From positions 1 to 64,000 of the forward strand of contig CAKZRP010000058.1 in assembly GCA_937146765.1 (NCBI GenBank): 64,000 bases of DNA. The letters run 5' to 3'. Under the pieces are notes generated by a model. The model saw only the letters and a program-made list of their open reading frames with translations. It had not been told where the DNA came from and ran no database searches. The DNA is from an uncultured Paracoccaceae bacterium. GTDB lineage: Bacteria; Pseudomonadota; Alphaproteobacteria; Rhodobacterales; Rhodobacteraceae. A program made the position numbers and the translations under genes. Positions within the stretch are counted from its first letter, which is position 1. Every line of letters begins with the position of its first letter. Positions 19,490 through 30,467 of this stretch are shown here, piece after piece.

Positions 19490-19971
19490 CAGCTGGCCCC
19501 ACCCTGACGGTCGACCATGGCGGTGAACTCCGCCTCCGCGGCCACTTCGCCGTCAACGGTGGCCACGCCCGAGAACTTGAAGATTTTGCCGCCGGGCTTG
19601 CCGCGCAGGGTGGTGACCTTCATCTCCAGCACATCGCCGGGCACAACCTTGCGGCGGAACTTGCATTTGTCGATGTTCATGAAATAGATCAGCAGATCGG
19701 TGCCGATCATGTCCATACCCACGCCGAGCATCACACCGGAGGTCTGAGCCATGGCTTCGACGATGGTGACGCCGGGCATGATCGGGGTGCCGGGGAAATG
19801 ACCCTGAAAATGCGGCTCGTTCATGGTAACATTCTTGATGCCGCGCGCCGAGGAATAACCGTCGATATCGACCACCTTGTCCACCAGCAGGAAAGGGTAG
19901 CGATGCGGCAGGATCTGCTGGATCAGGGCGATATCGGCGCTTTTCAGGTCGGTGTTTGCGTCAGCAGTCAT
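19489..19971 (-). CDS. fabZ: 3-hydroxyacyl-[acyl-carrier-protein] dehydratase FabZ
   Basis: Dehydrates 3-hydroxyacyl-ACP in fatty-acid elongation and competes with LpxA for its substrate. Hotdog fold with the catalytic His in [16 protein letters not shown] and the following [11 protein letters not shown]. The 160 residues include an N-terminal extension ([17 protein letters not shown]) of about ten residues. Directly upstream of lpxA; the 123 bases before it (19972-20094), where lpxD stands in many proteobacteria, contain no gene. Confidence 0.96.
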   Translation of the reverse strand: MTADANTDLKSADIALIQQILPHRYPFLLVDKVVDIDGYSSARGIKNVTMNEPHFQGHFPGTPIMPGVTIVEAMAQTSGVMLGVGMDMIGTDLLIYFMNIDKCKFRRKVVPGDVLEMKVTTLRGKPGGKIFKFSGVATVDGEVAAEAEFTAMVDRQGGAS

Positions 19972-20094
19972 AGGTCATGTCCAAAAATTGAAACTCTCTT
20001 GTGTCCTAGCAAGCCCGCAGGCAGGGGGCAAGTTCGCCGGAGCAATCCGCAAGCACCGACCTCCTAGCTGCCTCGTGGAGCACCCAAACAGCGC

Positions 20095-20721
20095 TCAGGG
20101 CTTGGCGCTCCCGCCCAGGCTCTCGTCCCCCTCTCCCAAAGACGCATCGATTCGGGCGATGGCGAGATCGGTCACATCGATGGCATCCGCGCTCATCAAC
20201 ACAGAGGATTGCTCCAGGATCGCCGCAGCGCCGGTTTCCACCATGATCTGTTCGAGAATGGGGATAGATGTTTCCCGGAAGGCGCGGCGGGCGTCTTCCC
20301 GCGCCGTTGTGATCTCGAGGAATTTTGCCTCCTGGGTGCGGCGGGTTTCCTGCACCTTCTGGTCAAACGCCTGCGCCAATGCCCGAAAGGTCTCTTGCGG
20401 GGTGGTGGCACGGCGCTCTGCCAGATCTAGCTCTTCCGCACGCAATTCCGCTTCGATCCGGCGGTTCTCCGCCATCAAGACCGCACTGCGCCCTTCCATT
20501 TCCCTTGCGACCCGTCGCCCATAGGCGCTGTCCGAAAACAGCCGGTCGGAATGGACGGTAAGCAGAACACTGGCAGGCAACCCCAGATTGGCTTCAGGCA
20601 GAAACCCTGTCCGGCCGATGTCCGCCGCCGTTGGCAGGGATTGTGCCAGACCTGAAAGGGGAAACAGCCAGACACTCAGTCCGGCTGTCAACAAGGCCAC
20701 AATAAATCGAGCGCTCGGCAA
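20095..20721 (-). CDS. OmpH/Skp family periplasmic chaperone
   Basis: A 208-residue exported protein with a signal peptide (IVALLTAGLSVWLFPLSGLAQS) of about 27 residues and a long helical, Glu/Arg-rich central region (ENRRIEAELRAEELDLAERR onwards) expected to form the coiled-coil tentacles of Skp. Skp-type chaperones hold unfolded outer-membrane proteins. It begins only four bases after bamA, so the chaperone and the insertase are made together. Skp from E. coli has about 160 residues; the extra length is mostly N-terminal. Confidence 0.86.
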   Translation of the reverse strand: MPSARFIVALLTAGLSVWLFPLSGLAQSLPTAADIGRTGFLPEANLGLPASVLLTVHSDRLFSDSAYGRRVAREMEGRSAVLMAENRRIEAELRAEELDLAERRATTPQETFRALAQAFDQKVQETRRTQEAKFLEITTAREDARRAFRETSIPILEQIMVETGAAAILEQSSVLMSADAIDVTDLAIARIDASLGEGDESLGGSAKP

Positions 20722-20725
20722 GGGT

Positions 20726-23131
20726 TTAGAACCTCGCCTGGAAGGTCAGGTCGAAATTGCGCTCCTTGTCGAAATCCTCCTTCACGATGGCCTTCGAGAA
20801 GTTGAACCGCAAGGGACCAAGCCCCGTGGTCCAGAGCAGCGAAACCCCGAGCACATGCCGGAACGATCCGCCGCTGCCCACAATGTTGCCGGCCCCGGAT
20901 GTGTTTGCGTCCTCAAGACCCCAGAGGTTGCCGACATCGTAGAAGACGCCGCCGCGCAGACCGATTTCCTCGGGCAGTCCAAGCGGGAATTCTGCATCCA
21001 GTCGGGCCACCGCGTAGAAGTTGCCGCCCAGAGCATCGCTGTAGGCGCCACCGCTGCCGGTGGCAGAGATGTCACGCGGCCCGATGCCGCCCGGCTCAAA
21101 GCCGCGCAGGATGTCAGAGGACAAAAGGAACCGGTCGATGGTGCGGCTGCTGCTGTCGCCGAGCCAGCCAAGGTAACCGGTTTCGAGGGTAGCCCGCAGG
21201 GTCACTTCCTCGTTCCAGACCAGGCGCTGGGCCACGATCTTGCTGGTCGCACTGAAATATTCGTTGTCGCCGCCAAGGCCCGCATAATCCAGCGAGCTTT
21301 CGATCAGGAAGCCCGCGGTCGGGTTCAAACCGGTCCGGCGGCTGTCGTAGGTGAATGTCGCCCCGATGGAGCTGGTCACCCTGGCGCCTTCGCCAATCTC
21401 GTTGCGGAACACCGGCCCCGCCAGCGGGTCACCATTGCTGTCGTCCCCGCGCGACTTCATCTCATCCTTGTCCCAGGAATAGCGCACCGAAATCGAGGTG
21501 GTATCGCTGGCATCGAAGGTAAGCGAGGGACGGAAGATGATCGCGGACGTGTCATATTCCGCAAAGCTCGATTCACTCTCGCTCAGGCCCAGGTCGATCC
21601 CGAACCGCAGCTTGCGGCCAAGGAGCATCGGCTCGCTGAAGCTGAGATTATAGGCCTCGGTATCCTCGGCAGTCGAGATGTTGAACGCCAGCTTCTGGCC
21701 ACGACCGAGGAAGTTGTCCTCGGAAATCCCGATCGCCACGCCGATGCCGTCATCCACAGAGTAGGAGCCGCCAAGGGTGAAGGACCCGGTGGGCTGTTCC
21801 ACCACGTCCACGTCGACCACCACTTCACTGGCGGAGCTACCCTCGCGCACGTCCACCTCGGACTCCGAGAAGAACCCGAGCGCCTTGATGCGTTCGGCAC
21901 TGTTGCGGATCTCTCGCTGATTGAGCGGATCGCCTTCGACGGTGTTGAACTGCTGCCGGATCACCCGGTCCAGCGTGGTCGTATTGCCTTCGATGTCGAT
22001 GCGTTCGACAAAGATGCGCGGCCCGCGCACCATGGCGAACTCCACATCGAGCGTCAGGTCGCGGTCGTTGCGGGTCACCCGCGGTTCGACCCGCAGGAAA
22101 TCGATGCCCTGCTTCACCGCCAACTGTTCCAGCGTGGTGATCGCATTCTCGATGACAAGCGGCGAATAGGTCACCCCAGGCTTCACCCGCAACTGGTTGC
22201 GATAGACCTCGGGGTCCGCTTCCGGGAACTCGCTGGTAACGGTGATCGCGCCGAATTCGAATTTCTGGCCTTCGGTCACATCCACCACAAGGAAAGCGGC
22301 GTCGCGTTCCTTGGTCACCTCTGCGTTGACACTGTTGACGCGGAAATCCACGTAGCCGCGCGATTGGTAGAAATCCGTCAGCACCTGGCGGTCGAACTGG
22401 ATGCGATCCTCGATCAGCGTGTCGCGGTTGATCAGGGTCCGCAAGAAGGTCGCCTGCTTGGTTTCCAGCACGCGGCGGAGACGCCGGTCTGAATAGGCGC
22501 GGTTGCCGACAAAGGAAACGCGCTCCACCTCGACGGTATCACCTTCGCCGATTTCAAAAATGAGATCGACGCGATTGTCATTGCGGCGGATGATCCGCGG
22601 CGTCACCGTTGAGGCCAGACGACCCTGCGCCTTGTAAAGATCGGCAATCGCTGCCGCATCACGTTCGGCCTGATCGGCGCTGAAGACCCGGCGCGGCGAG
22701 GATTGGATTACCTCGGACAACGCATCATCCTTGAGACGACGGTTTCCTTCAAAGCTGATCCTGCTGATGGTCGGGAACTCGACAACCTTGATAACAAGGG
22801 TATTGCCGCTGGGGACCAGCTCTACCGATTCAAAAAGCCCGCTGTCAAACACACCTCGGTAGGCATCGTTCAGCGCGCCAGCACTCACCGTCTCGCCCTG
22901 TGCCAGACCGGTGTAATTCACGATCGTCGCGCTCTGGATCCTCTGATTCCCCTCCACGCGGACATTGGTGAACCGGAAGTCCTGAGCCTGCCCTGCCAGC
23001 GGTGCCAGACCGATGCTCATCGCAAGAACCGCAACGACCGCGGTAGAGCCAAGAAAGCCTTTCACCGAAACCGATTGCACCTGTGCCTTGCGCGCGTCGC
23101 GGGCCTGTGCCGCGTTTTTCCCCCAAACCAT
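20726..23131 (-). CDS. bamA: Outer-membrane protein assembly factor BamA
   Basis: Omp85 insertase of the outer membrane. The 801 residues comprise a signal peptide (residues about 28-50, ending LAPLAGQAQD), five POTRA domains (about 50-430, starting FRFTNVRVEGNQRI) and a 16-stranded barrel with the C-terminal beta signal ending TFQARF. An N-terminal extension of about 25 basic residues precedes the signal peptide; internal starts are possible. A terminator at 23201-23226 stands between the upstream peptide gene and bamA, and TTGACA (23194-23189) follows, suggesting a promoter of its own. Confidence 0.96.
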   Translation of the reverse strand: MVWGKNAAQARDARKAQVQSVSVKGFLGSTAVVAVLAMSIGLAPLAGQAQDFRFTNVRVEGNQRIQSATIVNYTGLAQGETVSAGALNDAYRGVFDSGLFESVELVPSGNTLVIKVVEFPTISRISFEGNRRLKDDALSEVIQSSPRRVFSADQAERDAAAIADLYKAQGRLASTVTPRIIRRNDNRVDLIFEIGEGDTVEVERVSFVGNRAYSDRRLRRVLETKQATFLRTLINRDTLIEDRIQFDRQVLTDFYQSRGYVDFRVNSVNAEVTKERDAAFLVVDVTEGQKFEFGAITVTSEFPEADPEVYRNQLRVKPGVTYSPLVIENAITTLEQLAVKQGIDFLRVEPRVTRNDRDLTLDVEFAMVRGPRIFVERIDIEGNTTTLDRVIRQQFNTVEGDPLNQREIRNSAERIKALGFFSESEVDVREGSSASEVVVDVDVVEQPTGSFTLGGSYSVDDGIGVAIGISEDNFLGRGQKLAFNISTAEDTEAYNLSFSEPMLLGRKLRFGIDLGLSESESSFAEYDTSAIIFRPSLTFDASDTTSISVRYSWDKDEMKSRGDDSNGDPLAGPVFRNEIGEGARVTSSIGATFTYDSRRTGLNPTAGFLIESSLDYAGLGGDNEYFSATSKIVAQRLVWNEEVTLRATLETGYLGWLGDSSSRTIDRFLLSSDILRGFEPGGIGPRDISATGSGGAYSDALGGNFYAVARLDAEFPLGLPEEIGLRGGVFYDVGNLWGLEDANTSGAGNIVGSGGSFRHVLGVSLLWTTGLGPLRFNFSKAIVKEDFDKERNFDLTFQARF

Positions 23132-23200
23132 CAGTTTTTACCCAATTATTATAGCGCTTGGGTTGTGCGTACCGGGTTTGGCCCCGGTTGTCAAAAACAA

Positions 23201-23226
23201 GAAAAGCAGCGGAGTCTTTCCGCTGC
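23201..23226 (-). terminator. Terminator between the rseP unit and bamA
   Basis: On the minus strand GCAGCGG (23226-23220) pairs with CCGCTGC (23212-23206) around seven bases and is followed by TTTTC. It lies 93 bases past the 42-residue peptide gene and splits the cluster into two transcripts at least partly. Confidence 0.65.
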
Positions 23227-23318
23227 TGCATGTTGTAGAAAGTCCAAGGCCCATCAGCCCTGATGGCCGGGACCGCCTCCGAAGCCTGCGCAAGGCAGGA
23301 GCCTTAGGTCCCCGTAGG

Positions 23319-23447
23319 TTACAGGAAGGTTGCGCACCAGGCGCCAAGGGTCAGCGCGGTGCCGATGGCGGCAACAGCAAGAAGCCGGTCCGCATTGAGG
23401 CGAAGGATCAGGTCCAGCCCGTTGAAAGAATGTTGAAGCACCCGCAT
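23319..23447 (-). CDS. Small membrane protein (42 residues), unknown function
   Basis: A 42-codon frame begins MRVLQHSFNG and contains a hydrophobic helix LLAVAAIGTALTLGAWCA near its end. The ATG at 23447 is preceded by GGGAGAGA at good spacing, and a terminator follows 93 bases later, which makes translation likely. It sits between rseP and bamA on the same strand. Nothing identifies a function; a role in the envelope would fit the location but is a guess. Confidence 0.6.
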   Translation of the reverse strand: MRVLQHSFNGLDLILRLNADRLLAVAAIGTALTLGAWCATFL

Positions 23448-23598
23448 GGTCTCTCTCCCGGCCCATTCCACCGGCTGCAAGCCGGAATCATGTTAAGTCT
23501 GAACGGAAGGTTACCCGGATATTATGGCCCAAAAGCGGCACAACGGCGGCAGGACTGCCATGGTCCCGCCGCCGCGCCCTGCCAAAACGCTCTCGGCC

Positions 23599-24948
23599 TC
23601 AGCAGAACAGCAGGTCGTTGCTGATCGAGAACAGCATCAGACCAAGGATAAGTGCGAGTCCCACGCTCATCAGAAGCTGCATGGCTCGGTCATTTGGCGC
23701 CCGCCCGGTGACCGCCTCATAGGCGAAAAACACGAGGTGGCCGCCATCCAGCACCGGCACCGGGAAGAGATTCAACAGGCCGATCCCTGTCGACAGGGCC
23801 GCGATCAGCCAGATCAGGTTGGTGGTGCCCTGGCTTGCCATCGTACCGGCGGTTTCCGCAATCGCCACCGGACCGGAGAGGTTGCAGGTGCTGATCTGCC
23901 CGGTGATCATATGCTTCAGCCCCGAGAGCGAAGTGGTGATCATCCGCCAGAACTGCGCCACGCCGTATTCCGCCGCTTCCAGGGGAGAGATCCGGTCGCG
24001 GGCGGGGTCAAAGGCCAGGCCACCGGCCACACCGATGCGCCAATTGGTCTCGAAACCGCCGTCCGCCGTCGGCTCATCGGTGCGGCGCGGGATCAGGGTC
24101 ACCGCGCGGATTTCGCCCGCGTTCCAGACTTCAAGATCCAGAGGCGCCCCATCCGCTGTCTCGACCTTCTCCTTCAACTGGTTGAAGGCAACGATTTTGG
24201 CACCATTGATCCCGGTGATCACATCACCGACCCGCAACCCCGCATCAGAGGCAGCACTACGCGGCGCAACCCCGGTCACTATGCTGGGCAGGAGGTAGGG
24301 ACCGGTCGCGCTCACCGTAACACCATCGCGCAGGACCACATAGTCCAGCACCTCCTGCACCGGGACTGCCGCCTCGAATGTGGCCCAGGCTCCGCTGTCG
24401 GAAAAATCGGGCGCAGGAATACCCGCCACCGACTGTATCACATCGCCGGAGACCAGGGTGAACTCCTGCGGCAGCGACTTCACCTCGCCCACCGCCAATG
24501 GATCCCGCATCTGGCCTTGGCTGAAATTCACCGAGGTGAAGATCACGATCGCGAGGATGAAGTTGAACACCGGCCCAGCCGCCACAGTCGCGGCACGCGC
24601 CCAGAGCGGCGCCCCATGCATGGTCTTGCGCAGGCGCGCCGGATCAGTCTGGGCCGCTTGGATCGCCGCCGCGTCGCGCCCCGAGGCCGCGTCGCTGTCG
24701 CCGAGAAATTTCACGAAGCCGCCCAATGGAAACAGCGCCAGTTGCCAGCGGGTTCCACGCCGGTCGACGCGGGAGAAGATCACCGGACCAAACCCCAGCG
24801 AGAAGACCTCCGGGTGGATGCCGCTCCAGCGACCGACGATATAGTGGCCGTATTCATGTACGAAGACGATCACCGACAGCACCAGCACAAAGCTGCCAAT
24901 CGTGTACAAGAACCCGCCCAGTTGCGAGACCAGTGTTACTGCGTCCAA
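23599..24948 (-). CDS. rseP: RIP metalloprotease RseP (site-2 protease)
   Basis: Intramembrane zinc protease that cleaves anti-sigma factors and remnant signal peptides. The zinc motif HEYGH lies in the first membrane segment (FVLVLSVIVFVHEYGHYIVG), one or two PDZ domains occupy about 120-330 (GDVITGINGAKIVAFNQL), and the third zinc ligand is in LFPVPVLDGGHLVFF. The 449 residues match the family. Twenty-five bases behind dxr, as in many proteobacteria. Confidence 0.95.
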   Translation of the reverse strand: MDAVTLVSQLGGFLYTIGSFVLVLSVIVFVHEYGHYIVGRWSGIHPEVFSLGFGPVIFSRVDRRGTRWQLALFPLGGFVKFLGDSDAASGRDAAAIQAAQTDPARLRKTMHGAPLWARAATVAAGPVFNFILAIVIFTSVNFSQGQMRDPLAVGEVKSLPQEFTLVSGDVIQSVAGIPAPDFSDSGAWATFEAAVPVQEVLDYVVLRDGVTVSATGPYLLPSIVTGVAPRSAASDAGLRVGDVITGINGAKIVAFNQLKEKVETADGAPLDLEVWNAGEIRAVTLIPRRTDEPTADGGFETNWRIGVAGGLAFDPARDRISPLEAAEYGVAQFWRMITTSLSGLKHMITGQISTCNLSGPVAIAETAGTMASQGTTNLIWLIAALSTGIGLLNLFPVPVLDGGHLVFFAYEAVTGRAPNDRAMQLLMSVGLALILGLMLFSISNDLLFC

Positions 24949-24973
24949 AACTCTATCCTGCTTGTTCCGGTCT

Positions 24974-26137
24974 TCAGATCTTCACGACAAGATCCACGGC
25001 CTTGCGGGCCAGATCGTCAATCCGGGTGACGTTTTCAAGGGTCATTGCGTCATCAATAAGGCCTGCTTCGGCCTCAAGCTGCGCCAATACCCTCTCGGTT
25101 ATGACAGCCATGTCGGTAAAGCCAAGGCGCCCCGCGATAAAGTGATCGAGAGCGCGTTCCTTTGCGCCATTGAACACGGCCCCGCTCATTCCACCACGGG
25201 CCATGACGGCGCGCGCCAGTCGCAGCGCCGGGTAACGGGCCTCTTCCGGCGCGCGGAAGTCCAGTTGGCCGATGGCAGCGAGATCGAGCCGCGCCACCGG
25301 CAGATGCCTGCGGTCCGGCCAATGCAGCGCATAGCCGATGGCATGGCGCATGTCCGGCGCGCCCAGATGGCTCATCAAGGCGCCGTCCCGAAAGCCGACA
25401 AGGGCATGGACCAGCGATTGCGGATGGACCAGCACTTCGATCGCCTCGGGGGAAATCCCGAAGAACTCCCGGGTTTCAATGACTTCCAGCGCCTTGTTGA
25501 ACATGGAGGCACTGTCGATGGTGATCCGCTGCCCCATGTCCCAATTGGGATGAGAGGAGGCCTGCGCCAAGGTGGCCCCAGCCAGGTCTTCCAGCGGCCA
25601 ATCCCGGAATGCTCCGCCAGAGGCAGTGATGATGATACGCTCCACTTCCGTGATGCGCTCGCCCACGAGGGCCTGAAACACCGCCGAATGCTCGCTGTCC
25701 ACCGGCAGGATGCGGGCGCCATGGACCTCGGCCGTGGCCATCAGCAGCCTGCCTGCGCAGACCAGCGACTCCTTGTTGGCCAGGGCAAGCGTGGTGCCCT
25801 GCTCCAGCGCCTTCAGCCCCGGCGCCAAGCCGGCGGCCCCGACGATGGCGGACATGATCCAATCGGCGGGCCGTGTTGCGGCCTCCACCAGCGCCTGCGC
25901 CCCGGCTGCCGCCTCGACGCCGGAGCCTTGAAGCGCCGCGCGCAGCTCATCCAACCGTGTCTCATCCGCGGTGATCGCCACCTCGGCCCCAAACGCGCGC
26001 GCATCCGCCGCCAGCTGGGCGATGTTCTGACCGCCCGTCAGTGCCACCACTGTATAGCTCTCTGGGTCCCGCCGGATCAGGTCCAGCGTGTTCTGCCCGA
26101 TGGAGCCAGTGGCTCCGAAGATCGAAATTCTTCTCAT
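24974..26137 (-). CDS. dxr: 1-deoxy-D-xylulose 5-phosphate reductoisomerase
   Basis: Second step of the MEP isoprenoid pathway, making MEP with NADPH. The N-terminal dinucleotide motif is ISIFGATGSIGQNTLDLI; the substrate/metal site appears in LPVDSEHSAVFQ and ITASGGAFRDWP, and MGQRITIDSASMFNKALE is the classic signature. The protein has 387 residues. Its product feeds UppS, encoded two genes upstream, and supplies quinones and carotenoids. Confidence 0.97.
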   Translation of the reverse strand: MRRISIFGATGSIGQNTLDLIRRDPESYTVVALTGGQNIAQLAADARAFGAEVAITADETRLDELRAALQGSGVEAAAGAQALVEAATRPADWIMSAIVGAAGLAPGLKALEQGTTLALANKESLVCAGRLLMATAEVHGARILPVDSEHSAVFQALVGERITEVERIIITASGGAFRDWPLEDLAGATLAQASSHPNWDMGQRITIDSASMFNKALEVIETREFFGISPEAIEVLVHPQSLVHALVGFRDGALMSHLGAPDMRHAIGYALHWPDRRHLPVARLDLAAIGQLDFRAPEEARYPALRLARAVMARGGMSGAVFNGAKERALDHFIAGRLGFTDMAVITERVLAQLEAEAGLIDDAMTLENVTRIDDLARKAVDLVVKI

Positions 26138-26225
26138 CGCGTGCTTTTCTTCTCCGCCCCGCTTGCCGGCTCAGGCCCAAAGGTCTCCTCCGGTGTCGCG
26201 GGGCCTGTGTTCGGGGCCTGTGACC

Positions 26226-27019
26226 TCAGCCGAGGGTAATCGCAACCAGAAAGCACAGGCCGCCGGCGCCGAGCATCCCATCGAACCGGTCAAACACGCC
26301 GCCATGACCGGGGATCAACTGACTGGAGTCTTTCACCCCTTTCTGGCGCTTGAGAGCGCTTTCGGCGATATCCCCGGCCTGACTGGCCATCGAGACCAGC
26401 ACCGAAATCCAGATGATCGCACCAGGAAGACCCAGAAGCATCACGCAGATCAGCCCGGCCATGGCAGCAGCCCCCCAGCCTCCCGCAGTGCCGGACCATG
26501 TCTTCTTGGGGCTGACCGCGGGCCAAAACTTGCGGCCTCCGAAATACTTGCCGCAGAAATACCCCGCCACGTCAGTCGCCACCACCACGAAGATCAGCCA
26601 GAAGGTCCAGCCGACCCAATAGCTGTCCCGAAGCCAGATCAGGCCGAAACCGCCGAACAGGGCCCATGCGGCCACAGCGACACTCGATCGGTGCCCCGGC
26701 CCCATGCCGATCCAGGCAAGCATCAATGGAACCGCCAGAACGACAGGCACAAGCAGAACCGGCAGCACCGAAGCTGCCAGCAAGGCCAGCCCCGCCGCAG
26801 CCCCGCATCCGATCGCGATCAGTTGGGCCTCCTTGCGGTACATGCGCAGGATCTCCCAGACCACCGCCCCGATAGAGGTCGAGACAAAAAGGGCATAGGT
26901 CAGGCCACCGAGATGGATGGCCATACCACCAAGCGCCAGCATCACCACAGCTGAGAGTGTGCGCGGCAACAGATCGGCCCAGCGACTGGGTGCACCCGCC
27001 GGATCGGAACCCGAGCCGC

Positions 27020-27023
<4 letters not shown>
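26226..27023 (-). CDS. cdsA: Phosphatidate cytidylyltransferase
   Basis: Integral membrane enzyme forming CDP-diacylglycerol from phosphatidate and CTP. Several membrane helices fill the 265 residues, and the family signature is near the C-terminus (SQAGDIAESALKRQKGVKD, HGGVFDRFDGML). ATG 27023 overlaps the uppS stop by four bases; an earlier in-frame start at 27071 would lie inside uppS. The following gene dxr begins 88 bases on. Confidence 0.95.
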
Positions 27024-27790
<767 letters not shown>

Positions 27791-27799
27791 CGAGCGCCG

Positions 27800-28363
27800 T
27801 CAGACCTGCATGATTTCGGCTTGCTTGGTCTCCAGTGCCGTATCCACCGCCTTGATCATCTTGTCGGTGAGATCCTGCACCTCGGATTCCCAGAACTTCT
27901 GGTCATCCTCGGACATGCCGTCGGCCTTGGCCTTCTTGATCTGATCCATGCCATCGCGGCGCACGTTGCGGATCGACACCCGCGCGTGTTCGGCATATTG
28001 GCCGGCGACTTTGGTCAGCTCACGGCGGCGTTCCTCGTTCAGCTCCGGGATCGGCAGCATGATGATGGTGCCGTTGAGCTGCGGATTGATGCCGAGACCG
28101 CTTTCGCGGATCGCCTTTTCCACCTTGCCGACCAGACCCTTGTCCCAGACGTTGATGGTGACCATCCGCGGCTCCGGCACGTTGACCGTTCCCACCTGGT
28201 TGATCGGCGTCATCGAGCCATAGGCATCCACCATCACCGGCTCCAGCATCGAGCCAGAGGCACGACCGGTCCGCAGCGAGGCGAATTCGGTCTTCAGGTT
28301 GGACATTGCGCCATCCATCCGGCGCTTGAGGTCATCGGTGTCGAGTTCAAACTCATCAGACAT
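27800..28363 (-). CDS. frr: Ribosome recycling factor
   Basis: Splits post-termination ribosomes together with EF-G. The 187-residue protein carries the family patterns [36 protein letters not shown] and the C-terminal helices [20 protein letters not shown] segment. ATG 28363 is preceded by AAGGGAGAG. It lies nine bases before uppS. The 214 bases upstream separate it from pyrH and contain a probable pyrH terminator, so frr may have its own promoter. Confidence 0.97.
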   Translation of the reverse strand: MSDEFELDTDDLKRRMDGAMSNLKTEFASLRTGRASGSMLEPVMVDAYGSMTPINQVGTVNVPEPRMVTINVWDKGLVGKVEKAIRESGLGINPQLNGTIIMLPIPELNEERRRELTKVAGQYAEHARVSIRNVRRDGMDQIKKAKADGMSEDDQKFWESEVQDLTDKMIKAVDTALETKQAEIMQV

Positions 28364-28528
28364 GCTGCTCTCTCCCTTGCTTGGAGTGGTCTGTTGTTGG
28401 CTCATAAGCCATTGATTGGCCATTGTATAGCGACCTTGCCCGCAAAACCGGGGAAAGCTGCCTGCAATCCGCCTCCTGTCCTTTCGGAAAGATGCGCTGC
28501 TTGGCCCTTGATTTTCCTCATGAAACAA

Positions 28529-28551
28529 GGCGGCCCCCATCGGAGACCGCC
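28529..28551 (-). terminator. Probable terminator or attenuator between pyrH and frr
   Basis: On the minus strand GGCGG (28551-28547) pairs with CCGCC (28533-28529); the inner segment can pair further, with a bulge. TTGTTT follows. It begins 26 bases past the pyrH stop codon. Confidence 0.5.
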
Positions 28552-28577
28552 CGCATTTTCGCAGGGTCAACCCAGCC

Positions 28578-29327
28578 TCAGTTGGTGACTTTGGTATAGG
28601 TGCCTTCCCCCGCAAGAACCCCGCGGAAGCCACCCGGCTGGTCGAGACCGAAGACGATCAGCGGCAGGTTGTTGTCCCGCGCCAGCGCAATCGCCGAAGC
28701 ATCCATGACCTTCAGACGCTTGGCCAGCACGTCGTCATAGCTCACGCTGTCATAGCGCTTGGCCTCAGGATTGGTCTTGGGGTCCATGTCATAGACACCA
28801 TCGACACCGTTCTTGCCCATGAAGATCGCTTCGCAGGCCATTTCGTTGGCGCGCAGGGTCGCGGCGGTGTCGGTGGTGAAATAGGGGTTGCCGGTGCCGG
28901 CGGCGAAGATGCAGACCCTCTTCTTTTCCAGGTGGCGCACGGCGCGGCGGCGGATATAGGGCTCGGCCACCTCGTCCATGCGGATCGCCGAGATCACCCG
29001 GGTGAAGACCCCGATATCCTCGAGCGCAGATTGCATCGCCAGCGCGTTCATCACCGTGGCAAGCATCCCCATGTAGTCGGCGGTGGTCCGTTCCATGCCC
29101 TGGGCAGAACCGGAGAGGCCACGGAAGATATTGCCGCCGCCGATGACCATACAGATCTCGACGCCGAGATCATGGACCGATTTCACTTCCTCAGCGATTC
29201 TGCGCACGGTCGGCGGATGCAGGCCAAAGCCCTGCGTTCCCATCAGGGCCTCGCCGGAAATCTTCAGCATGACACGGTTATAGGTCGCGGCCGAAGAAAC
29301 GTCCGGCTGATCTGATGTCAGGGGCAT
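28578..29327 (-). CDS. pyrH: Uridylate kinase
   Basis: Phosphorylates UMP to UDP; hexameric amino-acid-kinase fold. The 249 residues contain [10 protein letters not shown] near the N-terminus, [11 protein letters not shown] and the nucleotide-binding [19 protein letters not shown] 29327 is preceded by GGAG with six bases between; a GTG at 29339 is less likely. First gene of the pyrH-frr-uppS-cdsA cluster and divergent from miaA, with 142 bases in between for two promoters. Confidence 0.97.
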   Translation of the reverse strand: MPLTSDQPDVSSAATYNRVMLKISGEALMGTQGFGLHPPTVRRIAEEVKSVHDLGVEICMVIGGGNIFRGLSGSAQGMERTTADYMGMLATVMNALAMQSALEDIGVFTRVISAIRMDEVAEPYIRRRAVRHLEKKRVCIFAAGTGNPYFTTDTAATLRANEMACEAIFMGKNGVDGVYDMDPKTNPEAKRYDSVSYDDVLAKRLKVMDASAIALARDNNLPLIVFGLDQPGGFRGVLAGEGTYTKVTN

Positions 29328-29469
29328 GTTGTGCTCCACAATATGTCGGGGTTTAATTTCGCCGCAAAATGGAGCAAAAGCCGCCCGGGATCAATCCGGC
29401 CAGCCGGATAAATGCCCAACTTGTTCGACCTTTGCCCGTCCTTGTTCAATCGCACAGCGGAAGCCCCTG

Positions 29470-30333
29470 ATGAAGCTGGAAAATATCCCCGACGACAAAC
29501 CGGTTCTGATCGCCGGGCCGACCGCGTCGGGCAAATCCGAGCTGGCTCTGCGGATTGTCGAACGACAAGGAGGCGTCATCATCAATGCGGATGCCAGCCA
29601 GGTTTACGACTGCTGGCGGGTGGTCACCGCACGTCCCTCGCAAGCGGACGAATCCCTTGCGCCGCACAGACTCTACGGTCATCAGCCCTATGATGCGCAT
29701 TATTCCGCGGGCCATTGGTTGCGCGAGGTCGTTCCCTTGCTCGCCGGAGCAGAGCGGCCGGTAATCGTCGGCGGCACCGGGCTCTACTTTCTGACCCTCA
29801 CCGAAGGGATGGCGGAGATCCCGGCCACCCCGGCCGAAGTGCGCGCCGAAGGCGATGCCCTCAGCCTCGAGGAGCTGCGGGCATCGCTCGACCCGGCCAC
29901 GACCGCCCGCATCGATCTGCAGAACCGGGCCCGTGTCCAACGCGCCTGGGAAGTGCTGCGCGCCACCGGGCGCCCGCTTGCAGAATGGCAGGACGACACG
30001 CCGCCACCGGCGCTGCCGCTCAACGATGCAACCGCTTTGGTGGTAGAGGCGGAGCGGGACTGGCTCGAATCCCGGATCCGGCGTCGCTTTGCAGCCATGG
30101 TTGCGGCCGGTGCCCTCGAAGAAGCCCGCGCGATGGCGACACGCTACGACCCTGCCCTGCCGTCCTGCAAAGCAATCGGCGTGCCGGAACTGATGGCCCA
30201 TGTACGCGGCGAAATGACCCTTGCGGAAGCCGAGGAGCAGGCCTCGGTCGCAACCCGACAATATGCAAAGCGTCAGCGCACCTGGTTTCGGGCCCGGATG
30301 CGTGCCTGGGCACCAATCCCGGCAAAGGGCTGA
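29470..30333 (+). CDS. miaA: tRNA dimethylallyltransferase
   Basis: Transfers a dimethylallyl group to A37 of tRNAs reading UNN codons (i6A37). The P-loop [16 protein letters not shown] (about 14-29), [20 protein letters not shown] and [14 protein letters not shown] identify it, and the C-terminus has [13 protein letters not shown]. The 287 residues are slightly short of the usual 300-315. Its allylic substrate comes from the MEP pathway whose dxr gene is nearby on the other strand. No close partner; the AraC gene begins 135 bases downstream. Confidence 0.95.
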   Translation: MKLENIPDDKPVLIAGPTASGKSELALRIVERQGGVIINADASQVYDCWRVVTARPSQADESLAPHRLYGHQPYDAHYSAGHWLREVVPLLAGAERPVIVGGTGLYFLTLTEGMAEIPATPAEVRAEGDALSLEELRASLDPATTARIDLQNRARVQRAWEVLRATGRPLAEWQDDTPPPALPLNDATALVVEAERDWLESRIRRRFAAMVAAGALEEARAMATRYDPALPSCKAIGVPELMAHVRGEMTLAEAEEQASVATRQYAKRQRTWFRARMRAWAPIPAKG

Positions 30334-30467
30334 AACAGGCCCGACAGCCGGACGATTCGCTGGACGAAACCCGCCGGTTTTCCCGCCTGCCTTGCAAAGA
30401 ATTTGAACGAATCATCCCGACCGGCCAAGGTCCGGACGACCGAGACCCTTAAGTAATTCCGCGCCCC

